Below, in pieces: positions 34,375 to 44,134 of a stretch of DNA of 64,000 bases (position 1 is the stretch's first letter; every line of letters starts with the position of its first letter). The position numbers and the translations under genes were made by a program. Source of the DNA: Glycomyces sp. NRRL B-16210 (GTDB lineage: Bacteria; Actinomycetota; Actinomycetes; Mycobacteriales; Micromonosporaceae). Below the pieces are notes generated by a model. The model ran no database searches and had not been told where the DNA came from. It saw only the letters and a program-made list of their open reading frames with translations. The stretch lies in NCBI RefSeq assembly GCF_000719515.1, contig NZ_JOGR01000001.1:556384-620383 (forward strand). Direction: 5' to 3'.

Positions 34375-35775
34375 TCAGCCTCGCAGCGACAGCGCGATCG
34401 AGTACAGGTCGCAGACCCAGCCGACCAGCGGCAGGATCGACACGATGAGCAGCGCCTCGATGATGTCGAGCGCGCGGCCCCAGGTGGGGGCGATCTTCTT
34501 GCCGGCCACGGCCAGGCCGTAGACCATCGCGATGAGCGTCACCAGCGTCAGCGCGCCCAAGATCACCGTGAGCCGCACCAGGATCGAGTCGTTCCCGAAG
34601 AACACCGCCGCGAGCGAGGCCGCCAGGGCCCCCATGCCGCCGGCGAGCATCACGATGCGACCGGGGCGGTCCTCCACCGTCCGGGAGCGGCTCAGCAGCA
34701 CCAGGCCGATGATCACCGCCAGGAGCAGGCCGGGCGTCTGGCCCGAGAACGCCAGCGCGATCGACGAGACCAGGCCGACCACGGCCGCGAAGGAGTACAG
34801 GGCCTCCAGGTAGTTCCCGGCGTGCTCGGAGAGCTTGAGGATCCGCTTGCCGTCGATGGCCTCGGCGTCGCCCTCCTTGAGCTCCTCGGTGGTCGCCGGC
34901 AGCTGCGGGGTCGGGACCATCGCCATCGACAGCGACAGGCGCGGCGCGGCCGGGAGGATCGCCAGCGCCAGGGGCGCGGCGATGCCCGCGGCGGTGGCCG
35001 CCGTCCCGTCCGGGATCACCATCATCAGGGCCGTCGAGACGCCGAGGACCACCGCGCCGAGGATCGTCACGATGAACACCGGCGCCGAGGCCATGTCGCC
35101 GACGGCGACCATCGACAGGACGCTGAACAGCAGGATCGCCGAGGCCGCGATGAGCACGTGCGGGCCGGCCAGGTCGAACAGGGAGTTGCTCCCGGCGGCG
35201 ATGAGCAGGCCGCCGACGCCGCCGTAGAGCACGGCGGTGACGCCGAAGTAGGTCGCGGCGCGCGAGTCGCCCACCGCGCGCGAGAGCAGCGCCGCGGCGC
35301 CGACCAGGACCGCCGCGATGCCGAGGCCGACGATGGCGCTCGCCATGCGGCCGGTGAGCAGGATCGCGACGGCGCCGATGCACAGGGCCGCGGTGCCGAC
35401 GCCGACGCTGAAGCGCTTGGTGGCCAGGTGGTCCCAGCGGTTGCCGCGCTGCTCGGTGGCGGTGGCGACCGCGTCGATGATGTCGTCGAAGACCACCTCG
35501 GGCTTGGCGGCGTCGGCGGGGTTGAGGTAGAGCATCTCCCCGTCGCTGATCGACAGCTGCGAGCACGAGTGGCCGGTGTCGAGGGCGTCCTCGCCGAGCC
35601 TGGCGAGGATCCACCCGCCGTTGTCGCCGGCTTCGTCGATGTAGTACTCGCCGGCCTGGTGCAGGATGGTGGGCAGCAGGTCGGAGAGGGGGACGTCTGA
35701 GGGCAGTGCGAGGTCGATCCGCGTGCGCGGACTGACGATCGTCACCCTTGAGAGAGTGGCCGACTTGGTGCTCAC
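34375..35775 (-). CDS. eccD: Type VII secretion membrane protein EccD
   Basis: 466 aa. The N-terminal ubiquitin-like YukD fold (about 5-95: LSRVTIVSPRTRIDLALP, VPLSDLLPTIL, MLYLNPADAA) precedes eleven hydrophobic helices from about residue 120 to the end. A conserved cytoplasmic loop around residues 290-320 (LKEGDAEAIDGKRI) links two helix groups. Two copies line each protomer of the ESX pore. GTG 35775 has GGAGG eight bases upstream. It is divergent from eccC across 249 nt. Confidence 0.94.
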   Translation of the reverse strand: MSTKSATLSRVTIVSPRTRIDLALPSDVPLSDLLPTILHQAGEYYIDEAGDNGGWILARLGEDALDTGHSCSQLSISDGEMLYLNPADAAKPEVVFDDIIDAVATATEQRGNRWDHLATKRFSVGVGTAALCIGAVAILLTGRMASAIVGLGIAAVLVGAAALLSRAVGDSRAATYFGVTAVLYGGVGGLLIAAGSNSLFDLAGPHVLIAASAILLFSVLSMVAVGDMASAPVFIVTILGAVVLGVSTALMMVIPDGTAATAAGIAAPLALAILPAAPRLSLSMAMVPTPQLPATTEELKEGDAEAIDGKRILKLSEHAGNYLEALYSFAAVVGLVSSIALAFSGQTPGLLLAVIIGLVLLSRSRTVEDRPGRIVMLAGGMGALAASLAAVFFGNDSILVRLTVILGALTLVTLIAMVYGLAVAGKKIAPTWGRALDIIEALLIVSILPLVGWVCDLYSIALSLRG

Positions 35776-35882
35776 CGCGTGAACCTCCGGGTCAGGTCGG
35801 TAATCGGGGGACCGTTCAAGGATAATTCCCTCGCGCAACGGCGGGTGTACCGCCCGTGTGGCGATGCGGTTCTACCCTGTTA

Positions 35883-35905
35883 GTGCGATACTCGACAGAG
35901 CGCAC
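35883..35905. promoter_or_regulatory. Inverted repeat GTGCG..CGCAC in eccD/eccC divergent promoter
   Basis: GTGCG (35883-35887) and CGCAC (35901-35905) flank ATACTCGAC. The 14-mer GTGCGATACTCGAC recurs at 59534-59547 upstream of rne, again followed by an inverted CGCAC. It may be a regulator site or a shared -10 region (GATACT). Confidence 0.45.
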
Positions 35906-36024
35906 TTACAAACCTTTATACGGCAGCGTCGAATCGCGGCTCGCAAGCAGCCTCGCCGAAGCTCGCGGACGCGAATCGGACGAGGCGTGGTAGACGCATC
36001 CCCCGGTGAGTACAAGGACCCTCT

Positions 36025-39000
36025 GTGACGACCAAACTCTTCCGCAGGCCTCCGCGCAAGCGCGGACCGCAGGCTCCGCGAGGCGACATCCTCCTGGAGT
36101 CGCCGCCGGACATGCCCGATCCGCAGCCCAAGAACATCTCGCAGTATCTGATGATCCTGCCGATGCTCGCCGGCGCCGCCGCGATGGCGATGATGATGAT
36201 GATGCGCACGACCGGCGGCGGCTCGGGCGGCAACAACACCCTGCGCATCGCCATGGGCGCCATGATGGGCATCTCCATGGTCGGCATGATGGCCACGAGC
36301 ATGGGCGGCAACCGCGCCCAGAAGAAGGCCGAGTTCAACGCCGACCGGCGCGACTACATGCGCTACCTCAACCAGGTGCGGCGCCGGGCCCGGAAGGGCG
36401 CCGAGCGGCAGTGGCGCGCGGCGCGCTGGCGCCACCCCGACCCGAAGGCCCTGTGGTCGCTGGTGGGCTCGCGGCGCATGTGGGAGCGGCGGGTGAAGGA
36501 CGACGACGCGCTGGACGTGCGCGTCGGCATCGGCAAGCAGCGCATGACGATGAAACTGGTGCCTCCCGAGACGAAACCGGTCGAGGACCTGGAGCCGATG
36601 ACCTCGATGGCGCTCCGGCGCTTCGTGGCGGCCCATTCGAACGTGATCGACATCCCCAGGTCGATGAAGTACACCGAGGCCGGGCGGATGGTCCTGCGGG
36701 GCGACCGTGCGCTCGTGATGGACAACCTGCGCTCGCAGCTGTGCCAGTTGGCGGTGCTCCACTCGCCCGACGACGTGATCTTCGCGGTCGTCGCCGACAA
36801 CGAGCGGATGCCCGAGTGGCACTGGATGAAGTGGCTGCCGCACTTGCAGCACCCCAGCGCCGAGGACGGCGCGGGCCCGGTGCGGATGTTCTACAGCACC
36901 ACCACGCAGCTGGAGACCTCGCTGCGCGACCAGCTCTCCAGCCGCGGCGCGTGGGCGCCGGGGGCCGGACCGGGGGAGGGCCAGGCGCAACTGGTCGTCA
37001 TCCTCGACGGCGGGGAGGTCGACCCGACCGGCGTCATCGCTGCCGACGGGATGGCCGGGGTCACGGTGTTCGACTTCTCCGGTTACCTGCCGCGCAAGCC
37101 CGGGCCGCAGATCAAGCTCTACGACGTCACGCCCGAGGAGATCTACACCGACCAGGCCGGGCGCCGCCGCGTGCTCGGCAAGCCCGACCGCCTGTCGTAC
37201 AACCAGGCCGAGGGCATCGCCCGCTCGCTGTCGCCGTGGCGGCTGTCGCTCAAGAACGCGAGCGGCGGCACTGATTCTGGTGACGAGGACGCCTCGCCGC
37301 TGAACAACCCGTCGAGCCTGCCCGAGATGCTCGGGTTCAACGACTCCGCGGCGCTCGACCCGGCCGTGCACTGGCGCGAGAAGCCGATCAAGGACTACCT
37401 GAAGGTCCCGATCGGGCCCGGCCCGGACGGGGCGATCGTCGACATCGACTTCAAGGAGTCGGCCGTCGGCGGCATGGGCCCGCACGGCCTGCTCATCGGC
37501 GCGACCGGTTCGGGCAAGTCCGAGGTGCTGCGCACCATCGTGGGCTCCTTGATCGCCACGCACTCCTCGGAGGAACTGAACTTCATCCTCGTCGACTTCA
37601 AGGGCGGCGCGACCTTCGCGGCCCTGGACGACCTGCCGCACGTCTCGGCGGTCATCACCAACCTCGCCGACGAGATCGAGCTGGTCGACCGCATGGCCGA
37701 CGCGCTCGAAGGGGAGCTGGTGCGCCGCCAGGAGGTGCTGCGCGCGAACGGCAACTTCACCAACCGGTGGGAGTACGAGAAGGCCCGCAAGGCCGGCCAG
37801 CCGCTCGACCCGATGCCGACGCTGCTCATCATCGCCGACGAGTTCTCCGAGATGCTCGTCGCCAAGCCCGAGTTCATCAACCTGTTCCTCCAGATCGGCC
37901 GCATCGGCCGCTCGATCGGCGTGCACATGCTGCTCGCCTCGCAGCGGCTCGAGGAGGGCAAGCTCAAGGGCCTGGACACGTTCCTGTCCTACCGGGTCGC
38001 GCTGCGCACCTTCTCGGCGCAGGAGTCGCGCACCGTCATCGGCTCCGGCGCGGCCTACGAGCTGCCGCAGGCGCCCGGCCACGGGTACCTCCAGGTCGGC
38101 ACCGAGGACCTGGTGCGCTTCCGCGCCGCCTACGTCGGCGGGACCTACAAGCCGCCCAAGCGCGTCGCCTCGCGCGCCGAGCGCATCGCCGCCGTGCAGC
38201 ACAAGGTGCAGCGGTTCCTGCCCGGCTTCGTCGAGCTCCCGCCCGAACCGGAGGTCGAGGAGGAGCCCGAGGAGGAGCTGGCGCCGACCGAGGCCGACGA
38301 GGAGAACGAGAAGCTCTCCGACCTCGAGGTCATGGTGAACAACTGCATCGGCATGGGCCGCCCGGCCCACGAGGTGTGGCTGCCGCCGCTGGCCGAGCCG
38401 CCGACCCTCGACCAGCTGCTCCCGCCGCTGGAGGCCGACCCGCAGCGCGGGCTGTCCCCGAAGGGCTTCTCACTCAACGGGAAGCTCCACGCCGTGCTCG
38501 GCGAGGAGGACCGGCCGTTCGAGCAGCGCCGCAGCCCGTTCGTGGTCGACCTCTCCGGCGCCCAGGGCACCGTGGCGATCGCAGGCGGGGCCCAGTCGGG
38601 CAAGTCGACGATGCTCCGCGGCATGATCGGCTCGCTCGCGCTGCTGCACACGCCGCGCGAGGTGCAGTTCTACTGCCTCGACTTCGGCGGCGGCACCCTG
38701 CGCGGCATCGAGGACCTCCCGCACGTCGCGGGCGTCTTCGGCCGCCAGGAGGAGGAGGGCGTGCGGCGCACGATCCAGGAGGTCACGACCATCCTGGACG
38801 AGCGCGAGACCTTCTTCACCGCCAACAAGATCGACGGCATGGGCTCCTACCGGCGCATGAAGGCCGAAGGCCGCTTCCAGGACGACCCGTACGGCGACGT
38901 CTTCCTCGTCATCGACAACTGGATGACGCTGCGGGAGGACTTCGAGCCGTTCGTCGACCAGGTCCGCGCCATCGGCAACCGGGGTCTGGCCTACGGCGTG

Positions 39001-40056
39001 CACGTCATGGTCACCTGCACCCGCTGGGGCGACATCCGCATGAACATGCGCGACATGTTCGGCCTGAAGCTGGAGCTGAAGCTCTCGGACAACATGGAGT
39101 CCGAGATCGACCGCAAGGCGGCGGCGAACGTGCCGAAGAACCGCCCCGGCCGGGGCCTGTCGCTCCAGAAGCTCCACTTCCTCGCCGGCGTGCCCCGCGT
39201 CGACGGCATCCGCGACGGCGACAACCTGCAACCGGGCGTCGAGGACTTCGTCAAGAAGGTCAAGCAGGCCTGGCGCTTCGCGCCCTGCCCCGAGGTGCGG
39301 CTGCTGCCGCGCCAGCTCAAGGTGGCCGACTTCCTCAAGGCGATCGACCGCTCGAAGCCGGGCATCCCGATCGGCCTCAACGAGGCCGGGCTCAAGCCGG
39401 TGTACCTCGACTTCCAGACCGAGCCGCACCTGCTCGTGTTCGGCGACTCCGAGTCGGGCAAGACCAACCTGCTGCGGCACATCGCCCGGGAGATCCAGGC
39501 GAACTACACGCCGCAGGAGGCCAAGGTCATCATGGCCGACTACCGGCGCGGGATGCTCGAGGAGATCTCCAAGCCGACCCTGCTGGACTACGCCATGTCG
39601 GGCAAGCAGTTCGAGAACTCGGTGAAGAACCTCAAGGGGCCGATCGAGCGGCGCCTCCCCGGCGACGACGTCTCCCCGGCGCAGCTGCGCGACCGCTCCT
39701 GGTGGACCGGTCCGGACCTGTACCTGATCATCGACGACTACGAGATGGTGGCGCAGCGGGTCAACCCGCTCGCCCCGATCGCCGAGCTCATCCCGCAGGG
39801 CCGCGACATCGGCTTCCACGTCATCATCGCCCGGCGCGCCTCCGGCGCCTCGCGCGCGATGATGGACCCGATCGTCGGCCAGATCAAGCAGTTGGAGTCC
39901 CCGGGCCTGCTCATGAGCGGCCGCAAGGAGGAAGGCGCGATCTTCGGGAAGCTGCGGCCCAGCCCCCAGCCCCCGGGCCGCGGCACCCTGGTGCGCCGCA
40001 AGGACGGCGAGCAGCTCATCCAGACGACGCTGCTCCCGCCGAACGGCACCGCGTAA
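36025..40056 (+). CDS. eccC: Type VII secretion ATPase EccC (fused Ca-Cb form)
   Basis: 1343 aa. Two N-terminal helices (about 39-60 and 75-93, Met-rich) lead to the DUF domain and three FtsK/SpoIIIE ATPases. P-loops are GATGSGKSE (about 492), GGAQSGKST (about 854) and GDSESGKTN (about 1140). Walker B of ATPase 1 is LLIIADEFSEML, of ATPase 2 FLVIDNW and of ATPase 3 YLIIDDY; only the first retains the usual catalytic Glu. ATPase 3 normally binds the substrate's export signal. An acidic linker (EEEPEEELAPTEADEENE) lies between ATPases 1 and 2. GTG 36025 follows AAGGA. It drives export through the ESX channel. Confidence 0.97.
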   Translation: MTTKLFRRPPRKRGPQAPRGDILLESPPDMPDPQPKNISQYLMILPMLAGAAAMAMMMMMRTTGGGSGGNNTLRIAMGAMMGISMVGMMATSMGGNRAQKKAEFNADRRDYMRYLNQVRRRARKGAERQWRAARWRHPDPKALWSLVGSRRMWERRVKDDDALDVRVGIGKQRMTMKLVPPETKPVEDLEPMTSMALRRFVAAHSNVIDIPRSMKYTEAGRMVLRGDRALVMDNLRSQLCQLAVLHSPDDVIFAVVADNERMPEWHWMKWLPHLQHPSAEDGAGPVRMFYSTTTQLETSLRDQLSSRGAWAPGAGPGEGQAQLVVILDGGEVDPTGVIAADGMAGVTVFDFSGYLPRKPGPQIKLYDVTPEEIYTDQAGRRRVLGKPDRLSYNQAEGIARSLSPWRLSLKNASGGTDSGDEDASPLNNPSSLPEMLGFNDSAALDPAVHWREKPIKDYLKVPIGPGPDGAIVDIDFKESAVGGMGPHGLLIGATGSGKSEVLRTIVGSLIATHSSEELNFILVDFKGGATFAALDDLPHVSAVITNLADEIELVDRMADALEGELVRRQEVLRANGNFTNRWEYEKARKAGQPLDPMPTLLIIADEFSEMLVAKPEFINLFLQIGRIGRSIGVHMLLASQRLEEGKLKGLDTFLSYRVALRTFSAQESRTVIGSGAAYELPQAPGHGYLQVGTEDLVRFRAAYVGGTYKPPKRVASRAERIAAVQHKVQRFLPGFVELPPEPEVEEEPEEELAPTEADEENEKLSDLEVMVNNCIGMGRPAHEVWLPPLAEPPTLDQLLPPLEADPQRGLSPKGFSLNGKLHAVLGEEDRPFEQRRSPFVVDLSGAQGTVAIAGGAQSGKSTMLRGMIGSLALLHTPREVQFYCLDFGGGTLRGIEDLPHVAGVFGRQEEEGVRRTIQEVTTILDERETFFTANKIDGMGSYRRMKAEGRFQDDPYGDVFLVIDNWMTLREDFEPFVDQVRAIGNRGLAYGVHVMVTCTRWGDIRMNMRDMFGLKLELKLSDNMESEIDRKAAANVPKNRPGRGLSLQKLHFLAGVPRVDGIRDGDNLQPGVEDFVKKVKQAWRFAPCPEVRLLPRQLKVADFLKAIDRSKPGIPIGLNEAGLKPVYLDFQTEPHLLVFGDSESGKTNLLRHIAREIQANYTPQEAKVIMADYRRGMLEEISKPTLLDYAMSGKQFENSVKNLKGPIERRLPGDDVSPAQLRDRSWWTGPDLYLIIDDYEMVAQRVNPLAPIAELIPQGRDIGFHVIIARRASGASRAMMDPIVGQIKQLESPGLLMSGRKEEGAIFGKLRPSPQPPGRGTLVRRKDGEQLIQTTLLPPNGTA

Positions 40057-40064
40057 GACGAGGA

Positions 40065-40213
40065 GGGCCGCTCGCGGCCCGAATGCAGGAGTAGGGCCGC
40101 CCGCGGCCCGATGTGAGACGGGGCCGCCGACCCGGCGGCCCCGGACGGCCCGCTCGCGGCCCGATATGAGGATCACCACGGGGCCGGCGACCGCGCAACC
40201 GGTCGCCGGCCCC
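40065..40213. repeat. Array of five GC-rich hairpins after eccC
   Basis: Hairpins at 40065-40080, 40094-40109, 40120-40142, 40147-40162 and 40180-40213 share GGCCGCnCGCGGCCCGA-type cores in the first, second and fourth; the last has a 13-bp stem. No gene lies in 40057-40272. Together they probably stop eccC transcription, and the repeated core suggests local duplication. Confidence 0.75.
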
Positions 40214-40272
40214 GCCGCGTATCCCGGGCAGCAAGGAAGACCCCTTCGCCGCACCCGACGACAAGGGCCCCG

Positions 40273-41379
40273 ATGGACACACTGCTCACGCCCTCCGGTG
40301 TCGCGCCCGCACCGCAGGAGGAAGCCCCCCGACACCCCGCGGCGCGCCCTCCCGCGAGCGTGCTCGCCCTCCAGGCGCTGCTGCTCGCCGAGACCGCCGC
40401 GGTCGTCTGGATCTGGCTGTGGACCTGGCACGGCGTGCAGGCCTACGCCTGGCCCGGCGTCGACAACGGCCTGTTCGAACGCGGCCTGTCGTACCTGCTC
40501 ATCCTCGCCCCGACCCTCCCGGTGAACCTGCTCGCGGCGATCTGGCTCGGCCGCGGCGGACGCCGCGCCCAGCTGTACCTGGCCGCCGCCGGGGCCCTCG
40601 CCGTCGCGCAGCTCCTGCTGCTGCTCACGCCCGCCGCGATGCCCTCGCACGAGGCCATGAGCGACGGCGCGGCCAACGTCGGGATGCGCTTCCTGGTCCT
40701 CGTCGTCCCGCTCCTGTTCGCGGGCGCCGCGATCGCCGCCTCGGCCCGCGCCCGGACCTGGCTCGGCGAAGGCCCCGACCGGCCCCGCCGCCGCGTCGCG
40801 GGCGTCGAGGCCGCCGTGTGGTGCCTCGCCCTGGCCCTCGCGGTCGGCACCGGAACCGAAGCGCGCCAATGGGCCGAGGCCGCCGCGACGCCGCAGGGCC
40901 CGCAAGGCCACTTCGCCGAACCGGGCACCTGGGCCCGGCTCGAGAGCGCGGTCGCCGACACCACCGCGGTCCTGCCCGGCTTCACCGGCTTCGCCGCCCG
41001 CACCGTCGAGGTCGCCTCCTGCGACTACACCGCCCGGTCGGGCCTGGCGACGTACCGCTACTCGCTCGAATACGAGCTGCCCGCCGCCACCGCCGAAGAC
41101 GAGGCCGCGATCGCCGCCTACTGGGCCGAGGACGACCACACCCTCACCTACGACGGCGAGACCCTCGAAGGCACCCGCCGCATCACCGCCGAACGCCTCT
41201 ACCACTTCGACGAGCAGGTCTTCACCGTCACGCTCCTGTACACCGGCGGCGGCGACCCGCGCCTCCACCTGGAGAGCCCCTGCGTCGAACGCACCGAGGA
41301 CGCCCCCGAATGCCTGGCGCCCCAAGGCGACCCGGTCGCCGACGAGGTCATGGGCCTGCGCTGCGGCGCATACGCCTGA
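40273..41379 (+). CDS. Multi-span membrane protein of the ESX locus, unknown function
   Basis: 368 aa from ATG 40273. Four helices lie in the first half (about 28-50, 68-92, 99-118, 137-158) and one near 178-196; the last about 165 residues are outside and hold Cys in VASCDYTARS, SPCVERTED, PECLAPQG and LRCGAYA, which may pair. I recognise no family. The stop TGA abuts the stop of the convergent gene with no gap (TGATCA). Confidence 0.65.
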   Translation: MDTLLTPSGVAPAPQEEAPRHPAARPPASVLALQALLLAETAAVVWIWLWTWHGVQAYAWPGVDNGLFERGLSYLLILAPTLPVNLLAAIWLGRGGRRAQLYLAAAGALAVAQLLLLLTPAAMPSHEAMSDGAANVGMRFLVLVVPLLFAGAAIAASARARTWLGEGPDRPRRRVAGVEAAVWCLALALAVGTGTEARQWAEAAATPQGPQGHFAEPGTWARLESAVADTTAVLPGFTGFAARTVEVASCDYTARSGLATYRYSLEYELPAATAEDEAAIAAYWAEDDHTLTYDGETLEGTRRITAERLYHFDEQVFTVTLLYTGGGDPRLHLESPCVERTEDAPECLAPQGDPVADEVMGLRCGAYA

Positions 41380-42204
41380 TCACCAGGCCGACAGGAACGC
41401 CGTCTGCGAGAGGTCGGCCTCCACCGGCAGGCAGTGGCCGCGGATCTTCACCGAACGCGTCGACTCCCCGGGCGGCAGCGTGTCGACCGATCGGACGTCG
41501 CACCCGCCCACCACAGCGCCCTCGCCATCCCTGAAGACCGCGATCAGGCTGGGACGCAACGGCTCCTGCGACGCCAGCGTGAACCCGACCGCGAACAGCC
41601 GATCGCCGCCGGGCAGCGTCGACACGGAGTCGAACCGGGCGCTCAACGGCTCCGGCTCCGCCGGGGGACCGTCGTCGTAGACGAACCACTCCAACCCGAC
41701 CACCTCGACCGTCAGCTTCAGATCCGCGGGCCGCGCCTCGCCGACGTACATGCTCCCGGCGGCCGCGGTCCGGGCGCCCGGGGCCAGCACGTCGCCGGTG
41801 CGCAGCACCAGATCCTCGCGCTCCTCCAGGCCCTCACCGGTCAAGGTCACCACCAGGTCGAAGTCCGCGGCGTACTCGTCGTGGCCGCTGACGATCGACA
41901 CGGCCCAGCCGATGTCGACCTCCTTGTCCCCGGCGACGCCGAAACCCAGCTCCTCCACCGCGATCGCCTCCGCCGGCGGCGGCTCCTCGCCGGGCCTCGC
42001 CACCGACAATCGCGAGTACGTGCCGGCCGAGGGCACCACCGACTCGATCGCGGGCGCCGACCAGGGCTCGACGAACCGATCGCCGCCGGGCTCCCACCCG
42101 AAGGAGCACAGCAGGAGGACGATCGACACCGCGACGCCCAGGGCGAGGACCCGGTCGGGGATCCGACGCGGACCCGCGGGAGCGGAATCGGGAGAGGTGC
42201 GCAC
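41380..42204 (-). CDS. Exported single-span protein, unknown function
   Basis: 274 aa from GTG 42204. One N-terminal helix (about 19-35, VLALGVAVSIVLLLCSFGW) anchors an acidic beta-rich extracytoplasmic domain (DFDLVVTLTGEG, DLKLTVEVVGLEWFVYDDG, RLFAVGFTLASQEPLRPS). The pattern suggests Ig-like strands. Two Cys near the C-terminus (GGCDVRS, RGHCLPVE) may form a disulfide. It faces the preceding gene with no bases between stops. Confidence 0.6.
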   Translation of the reverse strand: MRTSPDSAPAGPRRIPDRVLALGVAVSIVLLLCSFGWEPGGDRFVEPWSAPAIESVVPSAGTYSRLSVARPGEEPPPAEAIAVEELGFGVAGDKEVDIGWAVSIVSGHDEYAADFDLVVTLTGEGLEEREDLVLRTGDVLAPGARTAAAGSMYVGEARPADLKLTVEVVGLEWFVYDDGPPAEPEPLSARFDSVSTLPGGDRLFAVGFTLASQEPLRPSLIAVFRDGEGAVVGGCDVRSVDTLPPGESTRSVKIRGHCLPVEADLSQTAFLSAW

Positions 42205-42285
42205 CGCTGCATCGTAGGAACGGAGCGCAACCTGGTGGAAGCGCCGCAGTACGGTGTGGCGAAGCCGAGCCCTTCAAGGAGACCG

Positions 42286-43461
42286 ATGGCCTCGCCCGAC
42301 CCCGAACCCGACCGAGGCCCCGTCCGGCACTGGCCCGACGCGCCGATGCGACCGCGCACCCGCAGGAACCTCGCGATCGCCGTCCCGCTGATCCTCGCGC
42401 TCGCGGGAGCGGTCCTGGCCGGCCGGTGGGTGCAGGCCGACCGCCAGACCGACGCGCCGGTCGCGACCGTGCGCGCCTTCCTCGAAGCCGTCCGGTCCGG
42501 CGAGGTCGAGACCGCGCTGGCGATGACGGCGAGCGAGCCTTCGGCGTCGACGGCGCTGCTGGTCCCCGAGGCGCTGGACGCGGACTGGGAGATCGCGGAC
42601 CTGGGCCTCGGCCGGTGGGTTTCGGCGGCGTCGACCGCCGAGGTGTGGGCGACCATCAGGGGCCCCGAGGGCACGGAGGTCACCGCCGAGTTCGAGCTCG
42701 ACCCCGAGGGCGACGACTGGAAGATCACCGACCCGTTCTCCACGCTGCACCTCCCGCAACTGCCGTTGCCGTACATAGAGGTCAACGGTCACAAGGTGGA
42801 CTACGACCCCGAGGCCGAGGACGCGCTGGGGTTCGTGGTGCTCCCGGGGGTGTACCGGCTCTACGGGGACCCTCCCGAGCTGCTCGCCTACGACCACGGG
42901 CCGATGCTCACGCTGGGGCACCGCTGGAGCGACCCGGACGGGACCCGGATCTTCGACCAGGGGACGACCTTCGCGGCCGCGGGCGTCTTCAAGGGCTTCA
43001 GCGTGGCCGAGGGAATCGAGCCGGCGCTCGGCGAGCAGGTCGCGGCCTACCTCGACGCGTGCTTCGCCGATCCCGAAGGGCCCGAGCTGTTCGGCTGCCC
43101 CTTCGGCTTCGAGGAGCGGTACCTGGACCTGGACGGGGTCGACCTCGGTGCGGTCCGCGGCTGGGAGATCGTCGAATACCCGCAGGTCGCGGCGGTCAGC
43201 TACCAGGGGCCGATCGTGGGACCCTTCCAGATCGACGTCCTGGACCGCGTCCCGGGGCTCGCGCGGGTCACCGTGGCCGACGCGAACTCCGGCGCCGACG
43301 TGGTCCTGGAATGCACCGTCGCGACCAGCGGCCTCTACCTGTGGCTCGACGAGTCGGGCCAGTACGCGATCGGCCCGAACGGCGACCCGAACGGCCCGGA
43401 CAGCGGCGCGGCCCGCCTGTGGGAGGAGGGCTACCGCGCGGACTGCGAACCCGCGCCCTGA
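42286..43461 (+). CDS. Exported single-span protein with NTF2/DUF4878-like domain
   Basis: 391 aa from ATG 42286 with AAGGAGACCG upstream; the much longer open frame starting at 41434 is antisense to another gene. A helix at about 29-48 (LAIAVPLILALAGAVLAGRW) is followed by APVATVRAFLEAVRSGEVETAL and further DUF4878-like strands (WATIRGPEGTEVTAEFELD, DDWKITDPFS). The C-terminal half has Cys in DACFADPEG, FGCPFGFEE, LECTVATS and ADCEPAP. It probably sits at the outer face of the membrane near the ESX channel; role unknown. Confidence 0.65.
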   Translation: MASPDPEPDRGPVRHWPDAPMRPRTRRNLAIAVPLILALAGAVLAGRWVQADRQTDAPVATVRAFLEAVRSGEVETALAMTASEPSASTALLVPEALDADWEIADLGLGRWVSAASTAEVWATIRGPEGTEVTAEFELDPEGDDWKITDPFSTLHLPQLPLPYIEVNGHKVDYDPEAEDALGFVVLPGVYRLYGDPPELLAYDHGPMLTLGHRWSDPDGTRIFDQGTTFAAAGVFKGFSVAEGIEPALGEQVAAYLDACFADPEGPELFGCPFGFEERYLDLDGVDLGAVRGWEIVEYPQVAAVSYQGPIVGPFQIDVLDRVPGLARVTVADANSGADVVLECTVATSGLYLWLDESGQYAIGPNGDPNGPDSGAARLWEEGYRADCEPAP

Positions 43462-43464
43462 CCG

Positions 43465-44085
43465 CTACCTCGCGAAGGCCTCTTCGAGGTACGGCAGCAG
43501 ATCGGCGGCGATCGCGGTGACATCCCGCACGACGGGGTCGGCGTCCACGGTGAGCTCCAGATTGGCGTCCCTCGCCTGGCACATTCGCGCGCTCTTGCCG
43601 TAGCCGCTCTCGGCGTACTTGTAGCAGAATCCGAACTCGTATCCGGGGATCGCGCTCGCCAGGACCTGCACGCCCGCATCCTCTTCAAGGGTGCGAAGGC
43701 GGTCCTCACCAGGGCTGGTGGCGTCGCCGTTCTTGTAGATCCTCACCGAGAAATGGACGGCGCCGGCGTCGCGCCCGTCGGCGCCGAACACCCGGACCGT
43801 GCAGCTGTAGGAACTGGCACGGGCGTCGCCGGAGTCGAACCCGACCTCAGGATCGCCGGTGCTCGAAACCCCGGCGTCCCTGTCGAACACCGAGGTCGCG
43901 CCCAGGCACGAGTTGAAGGCCTCCGCGTTCGCGTCGAACGAGTAATGGACGCCCTGCGTCCGCTCGATCACCTGGTGCAGTCCGAAGCCGAGAAGCGTCA
44001 GCACGAGAGCGACCGACAGCAGCAGCGTCACCACCTTCCCAGGCGGCCAAGGCTTCCCGACGCCCCGACGGTCAAGCTGACTCAT
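43465..44085 (-). CDS. Exported single-span protein, unknown function
   Basis: 206 aa from ATG 44085. One helix (about 18-38, VVTLLLSVALVLTLLGFGLH) anchors an external domain with four Cys: SCLGATS, YSCTVRVFG, GFCYKYAE and RMCQARD. AEAFNSCLG followed by YKNGDATSPGE and GYEFGFCYK gives it the look of small ESX-associated or DUF3558-like lipoproteins, but no lipobox is present. It converges on the preceding gene with a 3-nt gap. Confidence 0.6.
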   Translation of the reverse strand: MSQLDRRGVGKPWPPGKVVTLLLSVALVLTLLGFGLHQVIERTQGVHYSFDANAEAFNSCLGATSVFDRDAGVSSTGDPEVGFDSGDARASSYSCTVRVFGADGRDAGAVHFSVRIYKNGDATSPGEDRLRTLEEDAGVQVLASAIPGYEFGFCYKYAESGYGKSARMCQARDANLELTVDADPVVRDVTAIAADLLPYLEEAFAR

Positions 44086-44134
44086 GATGGAAGGCGTCCC
44101 CTCGCGCTGGTCGGCCGCGCACTTCGCAGGTGCG

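Noticed and set aside
41434..42285. Extended start for the exported protein ending at 43461
   Set aside because: It overlaps an oppositely oriented gene; ATG 42286 has a strong ribosome site and precedes the membrane helix.
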